Of a stretch of DNA of 6,316 nt, positions 1 through 5,083 are shown one piece after another. The notes under the pieces are model-generated. The model did no database searches. It was not told the origin of the DNA and worked only from the letters and a program-made list of their open reading frames with translations. The DNA comes from Pseudomonadota bacterium (GTDB lineage: Bacteria > Pseudomonadota > Alphaproteobacteria > Rhizobiales > Hyphomicrobiaceae). The position numbers and the translations under genes are program-made. The DNA is taken from contig JAEVZQ010000093.1 in the NCBI GenBank assembly GCA_023392135.1, forward strand, positions 1 through 6,316, read 5' to 3'. Numbering within the stretch: the first letter of the stretch is position 1; the number at the start of each line of letters is the position of its first letter.

Positions 1-436
1 GCGTAAGTTCGCGTGCTGTAGCCAATGATTCCGGATCGTCGATAAGCGAGAGGAGGCGAACGAGCACATCGTCAGCGACGAAATCTCGCCCTTCACCGGT
101 CAGGTAAGTGTCCATTCGCGCTCTAGCGCGTGCAAGAGCGGCTGATTCTCTGCTCGATTCTTCTATGTTACGGGCACGTATGCTTTCAGCAATATGGATC
201 CGTTGCCAATGCAGACTATGGACGTGCGCAGATGTGTATTGAAATGGCAAGCTTAATATACGAATCACGTTCTTCAGGTTCTGTGAAAATGAATCGGAAA
301 TTTCGCCAATTTCTGTTGGGACAGTTGCCTTTAGGTTGTCCAGCGACCCAGCAATTACAGAAAAATCATATGGTACCAAGAAAACCGCACGAACAATTTC
401 TGCAGCGTTAGCGGGTAGAGGCCGTTCCTTGGTCAT
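1..436 (-). CDS. Unrecognised protein, N-terminal part (gene continues past left edge)
   Basis: Reading the minus strand, the frame starting at the ATG at 436-434 (MTKERPLPANAAEIV...) stays open to the left edge, giving at least 145 codons. Counting upstream to an in-frame TGA at 500-502, about 166 codons are free of stops, which is unlikely by chance at this modest GC. The product appears soluble and largely helical: there is no signal peptide or membrane segment, and residues about 85-145 are rich in Ala, Arg, Glu and Asp (ESIRARNIEE, ALARARARMDTYL, DDVLVRLLSLIDD). I do not recognise the family. The start is uncertain: a purine run (AAGGGG) lies 12 bases before the ATG, which is long, and the 21 upstream codons also read like protein (RRTIELIAKGTLLA), so the gene may be 5'-truncated or frameshifted. 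Base composition is lower in GC than the genes to the right, suggesting separate acquisition. The overlapping plus-strand ORF (130-411) is less convincing. Confidence 0.6.
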   Translation of the reverse strand, partial: MTKERPLPANAAEIVRAVFLVPYDFSVIAGSLDNLKATVPTEIGEISDSFSQNLKNVIRILSLPFQYTSAHVHSLHWQRIHIAESIRARNIEESSRESAALARARARMDTYLTGEGRDFVADDVLVRLLSLIDDPESLATARELT

Positions 437-526
437 GGCAAGAAGTGTCCCCTTCGCGATTAGTTCGATGGTTCGCCTACTCGCAGCGGTGGTCAGGATT
501 CAATGATCTCGGAGTGCTTGCGATGA

Positions 527-643
527 CACATTAGTCCTTCCAGACGTGATGCAGAAGGTATTGTCGCTGGCGACGTGGATCTACCCAATAGACGCCAGGC
601 GCGAGTTGGGCGGAACCCACTTGCCATACTGGCTGCAGTGTAG
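527..643 (+). pseudogene. Possible 3' remnant of a nitrilase-superfamily (carbon-nitrogen hydrolase) gene
   Basis: Between a TGA at 524-526 and a TAG at 641-643, one plus-strand frame reads HISPSRRDAEGIVAGDVDL, followed by a short tail containing QARVGRNPLA. The pattern D-x-E-G-I-V-x-x-(D/E)-(V/I)-D-L resembles the last beta-strand and C-terminal tail of nitrilase-superfamily enzymes, where a strand of the type EGIL-x-A-(E/D)-I-D-L precedes the end. Only about 38 codons remain, with no catalytic Glu, Lys or Cys, so any function is lost. It sits just upstream of the M24 pseudogene on the same strand, consistent with a decayed operon. The match rests on one short motif, so this could be chance; the other frames over this stretch look no more like known proteins. 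Confidence 0.3.
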
Positions 644-678
644 GGTTTTGGCTGCCGAAAGTTGGAATGGAGAGTGTA

Positions 679-1189
679 ATGCCGTTGCATTCACCACCGA
701 AGAGCTTCCCGGGCGCCGCGCGCGGACCTGCTCCGAGATGGTTCAGCGCGGTCTCGATGCGATGCTGCTCTTCCGTCAGGAGAGCATGTACTACCTCACC
801 GGGTACGACACCTTCGGTTATGTGTATTTTCAGTGCCTTGTCCTGACGGCCGACGGGCGCATGGTGCTGCTGACCCGCGCGCCGGATTTGCGGCAGGCGA
901 GGTGTTCGAGGCGCATGCGCTGACGCTCGACCGGGTCGGGCTCCGGGCGCACAGGCCCAATGCGTGCGGCTACAGCCTCGGGACCACGTTCGCGCCCAAC
1001 TGGATGGACTGGCCGATGATCTATGCCGGCAATCCGCTCGTGCTGGCGCCCGGCATGGTGTTCTTCCTGCACATGGTCATCTTCGACAGCGAGGCCCGTC
1101 TGCCCGCCTGCGTCGGGCGCACGTCGCTGGTGACGGAGGTGGGGGTCGAGCCGATTTCGCGAGCGGCGCTGGATCTCGCCGTGAAGTAG
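679..1189 (+). pseudogene. M24 family (creatinase/Xaa-Pro peptidase-like) pseudogene: early frameshift plus large internal deletion
   Basis: An ATG at 679 preceded by GGAGAG (669-674) begins MPLH. The reading then moves to another frame at about 690 and continues FTTEELPGRRAR...GLDAMLLFRQESMYYLTGYDTFGY...VLLTRAPDLRQAR, a typical creatinase N-terminal domain. One missing T in the CATTC run explains the shift, because restoring it gives MPLHFTTEEL. At about 890-900 the sequence jumps, in a third frame, to AGEVFEAHALTLDRVGLRAHRPNACGYSLG...APNWMDWPM...LAPGMVFFLHM...VGRTSLVTEVG, ending at TAG 1187-1189. This is the C-terminal part of the pita-bread M24 domain. Family members are near 390 residues; about 170 remain, so roughly 200 codons are gone from the middle, including the expected Asp metal ligands. 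The protein cannot be made as one chain. The subfamily call rests on recall of conserved motifs; the pseudogene call is firm. Confidence 0.85.
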
Positions 1190-1296
1190 CTCGCGCTCGC
1201 TTATGAAATGAGCAAGCGTGCTTCACAGCGGGAAACCAATTCAGCTTGTCTCGGTTGGCAGGAGGTGTCGCATCTTTCGAACCCACGGAGTTGAAG

Positions 1297-1839
1297 ATGA
1301 TCCCGCGCTCCTTGCTGGCCGCAGCGCTCGCCGCTGGAATTGCAGCATTCAGCATCCCTGCAGTTGGTGCGGAGCTCTCGGTTCCCGAACCGCTCGCCGC
1401 CGCGCATGAAGAGCTTTATTCGAATCTTCAGGCTGCCACTCAGAAGCCCGGGCGCACTGGCGAGGCTGCCACCGCGGCCATGCGGGTGCTGGCGCCACAT
1501 TTCGAGAAGGAGGAGCAGTTCGCATTACCGCAGCTCGGGCTGCTGCCGACGCTTGCTGGTCCGCCGCTGTCGGCCGGACAAGCGGACCTCACACCGGAGC
1601 TGCGCAACGAGCTGATCGCACGAACGGATCGGCTGCGGAGCGAGCTGCCGCAAATGCTCGCCGAGCACAAGGAAATCGAAGCAGCACTCGACAACATGGA
1701 AAAGGCCGCCACTGCCGAGAACCAGCAGGACGTGGCCGAGCTTGCGCGTGAAATCGGCACCCACGCGAAGGAGGAAGAGCTTATCCTCTACCCTGCCGCG
1801 CTTCTGGCGGGGGAGTACGCCAAACAGCAGCAACGCTGA
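1297..1839 (+). CDS. Secreted hemerythrin-like (HHE) domain protein
   Basis: This 180-residue protein begins at ATG 1297, with GGAG six bases upstream; an earlier in-frame start at 1246 would place 17 residues before the signal peptide and is less likely. Residues 1-25 form a signal peptide: MIPRS, a hydrophobic Leu/Ala stretch, then a cleavage-like AVGA before Glu26, so export to the periplasm is expected. The mature part is helical and rich in Glu and Ala. It shows the spaced ligands of hemerythrin-like four-helix bundles: His37 (AAHEEL), His69 with Glu73 (HFEKEE), His124 (AEHKEIE) and His156 with Glu160 (HAKEEE, followed by LILYPA). Such domains usually bind a diiron centre and are linked to O2, NO or iron handling; the actual role here is unknown. 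Most bacterial relatives are cytoplasmic, so the signal peptide is notable. It lies between two pseudogenes yet is intact, suggesting its own selection and promoter. The HHE assignment comes from ligand spacing, not an alignment. Confidence 0.8.
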   Translation: MIPRSLLAAALAAGIAAFSIPAVGAELSVPEPLAAAHEELYSNLQAATQKPGRTGEAATAAMRVLAPHFEKEEQFALPQLGLLPTLAGPPLSAGQADLTPELRNELIARTDRLRSELPQMLAEHKEIEAALDNMEKAATAENQQDVAELAREIGTHAKEEELILYPAALLAGEYAKQQQR

Positions 1840-1948
1840 GTTTGAACCAACGGCAGACGGACTTTGGCGCCGGGGATTCGTGCGCTGGCCGGAGGACCTC
1901 GCCGCGCCGGCTATGCTATTGCTGAGCGGCACCTACACCCTCATTCAG

Positions 1949-2128
1949 GCGTACGAGTCCCTGATCGAGGTCAGCTACCGCGCCCAGATTGTTCCGGGGT
2001 GGACGATTCAGCCGGACTTTCAATACATGTGGCATCCCGGCGGCAATGTTCCGATCAACAGCGCCCATGGTGCCCCTGCCATCCCCGATGCGACAGTCCT
2101 CGGCGTTCGAACCGTCATAAACTATTAG
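1949..2128 (+). pseudogene. 3' remnant of an OprB-type carbohydrate-selective porin gene
   Basis: About 59 codons ending at TAG 2126-2128 read YESLIEVSYRAQIVPGW, then TIQPDFQYMWHPGGNVP, then IPDATVLGVRTVINY. This matches the end of OprB-family outer membrane porins: strands of alternating polarity, the PGW...QPDFQY...HPGG signature and a C-terminal strand ending in an aromatic residue, as outer-membrane barrels need for assembly. A full OprB is around 400 residues or more, and the upstream part is absent: before about 1949 the same frame gives no recognisable porin sequence and soon meets the hemerythrin-like gene in another frame. No convincing start codon or ribosome site serves this stretch. 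It is best read as a gene remnant left by deletion or rearrangement. OprB porins admit sugars and small hydroxylated solutes, which fits a former uptake role for the nearby catabolic operon. Confidence 0.72.
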
Positions 2129-2140
2129 GCCACCGGGCCG

Positions 2141-2184
2141 GCAAGATCGGTCCGCGCCGGTGGCGGCTGCCGTTCGGACCTTGC
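2141..2184 (+). terminator. Stem-loop 12 bases after the porin remnant, possible terminator
   Basis: GGTCCG (2149-2154) pairs with CGGACC (2175-2180). Beyond a GATC bulge the stem extends with GCAA (2141-2144) pairing TTGC (2181-2184). The loop itself holds a small CGCC/GGCG hairpin (2155-2165). The position just after the porin stop suits a terminator, but no T-run follows, so intrinsic termination is not demonstrated. Confidence 0.4.
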
Positions 2185-2257
2185 CCTGAGGTGAAAAGCG
2201 TGGCGGGCTGCCCAGCCCTGCCGCATCCGCTATTCTCGCCTTCGCCAAAATGGGCTA

Positions 2258-2282
2258 TGCCGCAGAGCATCGGTCTGCGGCA
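2258..2282. promoter_or_regulatory. Perfect 9-bp inverted repeat in the leader of the aldolase operon
   Basis: TGCCGCAGA (2258-2266) and TCTGCGGCA (2274-2282) are exact reverse complements separated by 7 bases (GCATCGG). The repeat ends 52 bases before the aldolase start codon. A 25-base dyad of this kind could be the operator of a dimeric regulator, or an RNA hairpin in the 5' leader. No T-run follows, so a simple terminator is less likely. The role is inferred from position only. Confidence 0.5.
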
Positions 2283-2334
2283 CCCACCCGCGCCGCGGGG
2301 CAACCAATCGATCTCCAGAATAGGGACGCCAGAA

Positions 2335-3108
2335 ATGCCGGAAAAAACGCTGAGGCAGCGGGCCATGCAGGGCGACCAGGTGCTGGGCGCCATGGTGTTC
2401 GAGTTCTTTTCGCCGGGCATCGCCCAGATCCTGAAGCTCGCCGGCTGCGAGTTCGTGCTCTACGACATGGAGCACACCGGCATGAGCCTCGAGACGCTCA
2501 AGGTCCAGGTTGCGGCCTGTCGTGGGCTCGGGGTGGCGCCGATGGTCCGGGTGCCGCGGGGCGAATACCACTTCCTGGCCCGGGCGCTCGATGTCGGGGC
2601 GCAGGGGCTGATGATCCCGATGGTCGAGAGCGAGGCGCAGGCCAAGGCGATCGTCGAGGCAACGCATTATCCGCCGAAAGGACGGCGCGGCGCGGCGTTC
2701 GGCTTCCCGCATGACGATTACGAGCCGGGCAATCCGCTCGACAAGATCAGGGTTGCTGACGATCGCAATGTCATCATTGCCCAGATCGAGACGGAGCGCG
2801 GGCTCGCCGCCGTGGAGGAGATCGCGGCGGTCGATGGAATCGACGTGCTCTGGGTCGGGCACTTCGATCTGACCAATTTTCTCGGCATCCCCGGTCAGTT
2901 CGATCATCCGAAGTTCCTCGATGCCATCAAGCGGGTGGTCGCAGCGGCCCGGAAGTACGATAAGGGCCTTGGCTTCATGCCAACGGACGAGCAGTGGGCC
3001 GAGGAGTTCAAGGGGCATGGTTTCAACATGCTGGCCGCCGGCACCGACCAGGCGATCGTGCTGGCGGGCTACAGGAGGATCCTGCAGGCGGTCGGGGGTA
3101 AGGCATGA
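2335..3108 (+). CDS. HpcH/HpaI-family aldolase (class II, metal-dependent 2-oxo acid aldolase)
   Basis: The start is ATG 2335, with AGGGA (2322-2326) eight bases before it; the open frame reaches far upstream, but that part looks non-coding. The 257-residue length is normal for the family. These TIM-barrel enzymes cleave 4-hydroxy-2-oxo acids to pyruvate plus an aldehyde, using a divalent metal. By position, the visible landmarks match the family's active site: His47 in YDMEHTG (catalytic base), Arg72 in VRVP, metal ligand Glu152 in AQIETERG and metal ligand Asp178 in VGHFDLTNFLG. The motif around Asp178 is GHFDL rather than the commoner GPSDL, and FGFPHDDYEPGN (about 123-134) replaces the usual loop after RRG, so the substrate is probably not the classic homoprotocatechuate product. 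The stop overlaps the next gene's start (ATGA), indicating translational coupling. The exact substrate cannot be read from the sequence. Confidence 0.9.
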   Translation: MPEKTLRQRAMQGDQVLGAMVFEFFSPGIAQILKLAGCEFVLYDMEHTGMSLETLKVQVAACRGLGVAPMVRVPRGEYHFLARALDVGAQGLMIPMVESEAQAKAIVEATHYPPKGRRGAAFGFPHDDYEPGNPLDKIRVADDRNVIIAQIETERGLAAVEEIAAVDGIDVLWVGHFDLTNFLGIPGQFDHPKFLDAIKRVVAAARKYDKGLGFMPTDEQWAEEFKGHGFNMLAAGTDQAIVLAGYRRILQAVGGKA

Positions 3109-4100
3109 CGTTCAGGGTCGGCGTCTTCAGCGACCTGCGCGATTCCCGCGGGGAGCCGATCTTCGGCCGGAAGCCGCTCCATATTTTCGATCAGCCCGGG
3201 ATCAGTTGGGAATGGGTCGAGGGCGGCTATCCCGAGATCACCCCGGAGATCGCCGCCAAGTACGACGCGCTGCACATCAATCTGCAGCGCGTGACCGAAA
3301 ACTCCGTTTCCGGTTCCGGTCGCCGGGTGAAGATCTTCGCTCGTAATGGCGTTGGGTACGATACGGTCGACGTGGCTGCCTGCACCCGCAACGGCGTGCT
3401 CGTCACCAATACGCCGTTGGCCGTACGCCGGCCGGTTGCCGTGGCCGCGCTCACGCTCGTGTTCGCCCTCGCCGGCCGGCTGTTCGAGAAAGATGAGCTG
3501 GTTCGCACGAACCGCTGGAATGACCGTAACGACTTCATGGGCTACGGTCTGACCACGCGCACACTCGGCCTCATCGGTGCGGGCAGCATCGGCCAGGAGA
3601 TCATGCGGCTGGCCAAGCCGTTCTTCGGCCGGATGATCGCAGCCGACCCGTTCGTCGACGCCGGAACGGTGTCCGCGCTCGGTGCGGAGCTGCTGCCGTT
3701 CGACGACGTCATGCGCCAGTCGGATTTCGTGGTCGTCTGCTGCCTGCTGACGCCAGAGACCCGGCATCTGATCGATGCGCGTGCGCTCAGCCTGATGAAG
3801 CCGACTGCGTTCTATCTCAATGTCGGCCGTGGTCCGATCCACGACGAGGCAGCACTGGTGGCAGCCTTGCGGGGAGGCCAGATCGCCGGGGCGGGGCTCG
3901 ACGTGACGGAGGTGGAGCCGCTCCCGGCCGACAGTCCGCTCATCGGGCTGAAGAACACGATCCTCACCCCCCATGCGCTCTGCTGGACGGATGAATGCTT
4001 TGAGGACATCGCGACGACGGCGTTGACATCCATTGTCGATGCGCTCAATGGCAGGCGGCCCAAGCATCTGGTCGATCCAGAGGCTTGGCAGAACCGATAA
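3105..4100 (+). CDS. D-isomer specific 2-hydroxyacid dehydrogenase, NAD(P)-binding
   Basis: ATG 3105 overlaps the aldolase stop by four bases. The 331-residue product has the family's two-domain layout: a substrate domain in residues 1-105 and about 300-331, around a central Rossmann domain. Visible landmarks are NGVGYDTVD (81-89), the dinucleotide motif GAGSIG (158-163; GxGxxG), catalytic Arg242 in NVGRGPI, Glu271 in DVTEVEP and His290 in LTPHALCW. The Arg-Glu-His set is complete, so it should be active, interconverting a 2-oxo acid and a D-2-hydroxy acid in the cytoplasm. Asp181 (AADP) at the end of the second Rossmann strand favours NAD over NADP by family precedent. The LAVRRPVA segment (105-112) suggests a subfamily distinct from classical PGDH or D-lactate dehydrogenase. 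Coupling to the aldolase suggests it handles that enzyme's substrate or product, such as oxidising a hydroxy acid to the cleavable 2-oxo acid. Confidence 0.9.
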   Translation: MTFRVGVFSDLRDSRGEPIFGRKPLHIFDQPGISWEWVEGGYPEITPEIAAKYDALHINLQRVTENSVSGSGRRVKIFARNGVGYDTVDVAACTRNGVLVTNTPLAVRRPVAVAALTLVFALAGRLFEKDELVRTNRWNDRNDFMGYGLTTRTLGLIGAGSIGQEIMRLAKPFFGRMIAADPFVDAGTVSALGAELLPFDDVMRQSDFVVVCCLLTPETRHLIDARALSLMKPTAFYLNVGRGPIHDEAALVAALRGGQIAGAGLDVTEVEPLPADSPLIGLKNTILTPHALCWTDECFEDIATTALTSIVDALNGRRPKHLVDPEAWQNR

Positions 4101-4140
4101 TCAGACTGGCCCAAATGCGGGCAGAGGAGAAGCGACCCCG

Positions 4141-4797
4141 ATGTCGGCATCACTGAGCGAAATTCGCGAGAAGCTGTTCACCTCCGTGCTGTCCGACTGC
4201 CTCGATGCGGTCGGCGTCATGAACCAAGCGCTCCCTTCCCGTATCCGGCCACTCGACGACAATCTCGTCATGGCCGGCCGGGCCCGCACGGCCGCATTCA
4301 TGGAGGTCTATCACCACGATGTCGGGGGCAACCCTTATGAGCTGGAGATCCAGCTCGTCGACAGCCTGAAGCCAGGCCATATTCCGGTGTTCGCCTGCTC
4401 CAACCCGAACCGCGTCGCGCCCTGGGGCGAGCTGCTCTCGACCGCCGCACAGGTCCGCGGCGCGGCCGGCGCCTTGATGGACGGCTGCACGCGCGATGTG
4501 AAGGCTATCCGCGCGATGGGCTTTCCCGTGTTCCATGGCGGCATCGCACCGCTGGACAGCAAGGGCCGGGCCCGGATCATGGCCGTTGATGTGCCGATCG
4601 AATGCGCAGGTGTTCGCGTGGAGCCCGGCGATCTCGTCTTTGGCGATGCCGACGGTGTGGTGGTCATCCCGAAGCGGGTTGAGGCGGAGGTGTTGAGACT
4701 TGCGTTCGAGAAGGTCGAGGGCGAGCACAGCACCCTGGAGGCGCTGAAGTCTGGTGAAAAGCTCGGCGACGTATTCGCGCGGCACGGCATCCTCTGA
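4141..4797 (+). CDS. RraA-like family protein (probable 4-hydroxy-4-methyl-2-oxoglutarate-type aldolase / oxaloacetate decarboxylase)
   Basis: I chose ATG 4141 because AGAGGAG (4123-4129) precedes it and the protein then begins like the family (MSASLSEIREKLFTSVLSD); an earlier in-frame start at 4033 would lie inside the dehydrogenase gene. The product has 218 residues. Key features are SDCLDAVG (18-25), WGELLSTAA (95-103), ALMDGCTRD (111-119) with the Asp114, Arg118 and Asp119 set used for substrate and metal binding, and PGDLVFGDADGVVVIP (162-177). Family enzymes use a divalent metal to cleave 4-carboxy-4-hydroxy-2-oxo acids or decarboxylate oxaloacetate. Some homologues instead bind RNase E, but this longer form in a catabolic operon with the active-site Asp/Arg set points to an enzyme. 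It follows the dehydrogenase gene by 40 bases on the same strand, so co-transcription is likely. The fold is unrelated to the upstream aldolase. The substrate is inferred only. Confidence 0.88.
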   Translation: MSASLSEIREKLFTSVLSDCLDAVGVMNQALPSRIRPLDDNLVMAGRARTAAFMEVYHHDVGGNPYELEIQLVDSLKPGHIPVFACSNPNRVAPWGELLSTAAQVRGAAGALMDGCTRDVKAIRAMGFPVFHGGIAPLDSKGRARIMAVDVPIECAGVRVEPGDLVFGDADGVVVIPKRVEAEVLRLAFEKVEGEHSTLEALKSGEKLGDVFARHGIL

Positions 4798-4911
4798 TGT
4801 CTTCGCTGCGCCGCACGCGAAAGCGCCTATTAGTGCTGCAGTGCAAGATAATCAGAATGAAAATTGTCGAAACTGGTGCCCTTGCGAAGAAAATTGACTT
4901 GCTCGGGTGCT

Positions 4912-4928
4912 CTGACGTCAGATGACGT
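4912..4928. promoter_or_regulatory. CTGACGTCAG palindrome with a half-site repeat one helical turn away
   Basis: CTGACGTCAG (4912-4921) is a perfect 10-base palindrome. Its half-site TGACGT recurs at 4923-4928, exactly 10 bases after the first copy at 4913. A dyad plus a phased half-site upstream of a gene is what a dimeric regulator's operator can look like. No cognate regulator gene is in the window, so this remains a candidate. Confidence 0.3.
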
Positions 4929-4966
4929 GTATTCCGGGGGACAAATCATCCTAATTTTGAAGGACT

Positions 4967-5007
4967 GTCATGCCCGCCAGAGCTTGCCATAAGCAGGCCG
5001 GGATAAC
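4967..5007. repeat. Imperfect dispersed-type palindrome (GTCATGCCCGCC ... GGCCGGGATAAC)
   Basis: The outer 16 bases of each side agree at 10 positions when one is reverse-complemented, giving a degenerate hairpin. The minus strand reads VIPACLWQALAGMT, reminiscent of the VIPACAGMT-type translation of a common intergenic palindromic repeat of GC-rich proteobacteria. Because it covers ATG 4970, it argues against that codon as the start of the downstream gene. Copy number elsewhere cannot be seen from here. Confidence 0.35.
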
Positions 5008-5037
5008 TAAGTTGAGCTTGACCAGTAGGGGCCGCAC

Positions 5038-5049
5038 CCATGGCCATGG
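5038..5049. repeat. Perfect 12-base palindrome CCATGGCCATGG in the oxidoreductase leader
   Basis: CCATGGCCATGG is its own reverse complement and also a tandem of two CCATGG units. It lies 34 bases before the chosen start codon at 5084. It may be a regulator site or only chance in a GC-rich leader. Confidence 0.3.
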
Positions 5050-5083
5050 CTCGGGGCTCGAGCGACTGGAGAATGGAGTTCCT

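Larger units (their letters stand above)
4798..5083. other. Intergenic region between the aldolase operon and the oxidoreductase gene
   Basis: These 286 bases hold no gene I can support. The left part (4798-4940) is relatively AT-rich, with GATAAT (4847-4852) and TTGACT (4894-4899), but these two lie in the wrong order to form one promoter and neither has a convincing partner. A weak 5-bp stem (TTCGC 4802-4806 with GCGAA 4817-4821) follows the upstream stop and lacks a T-run. The palindromes at 4912-4921, 4967-5007 and 5038-5049 are listed separately. The frame of the downstream gene is open back to ATG 4970. Confidence 0.6.

Noticed and set aside
130..411. Plus-strand open frame of 93 codons
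   Set aside because: It starts at GTG without a ribosome site, has no recognisable motif, and lies opposite a much longer open minus-strand frame.
546..923. Single 125-codon gene starting near 546
   Set aside because: Its first ~47 residues do not resemble the creatinase N-domain that follows. Restoring one T near 690 gives a better start at 679, so this frame is a by-product of the frameshift.
1194..1221. CGCTT/AAGCG inverted repeat after the M24 pseudogene as a terminator
   Set aside because: Only five pairs around an 11-base loop, with no T-run.
1231..1256. GGAAAC ... CGGTT as an EcfG-type stress promoter for the hemerythrin-like gene
   Set aside because: Both boxes deviate from the GGAAC and CGTT consensus, so the match is too weak to list.
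1864..2334. Long N-terminal extension of the aldolase frame
   Set aside because: The extension crosses the porin remnant and the stem-loops, reads as non-protein sequence, and the ATG at 2335 has a good ribosome site and gives the normal family length.
2230..3018. Minus-strand open frame of 262 codons
   Set aside because: It is a shadow of the HpcH/HpaI aldolase, with His- and Arg-rich low-quality translation and no family match.
3069..4067. Minus-strand open frame of 332 codons
   Set aside because: It lies entirely over the dehydrogenase gene, whose Rossmann and catalytic motifs are intact; GC-rich codons create such shadows.
4847..4899. GATAAT and TTGACT as one sigma-70 promoter
   Set aside because: The -10-like box lies upstream of the -35-like box, and neither has a partner at 16-18 bases.
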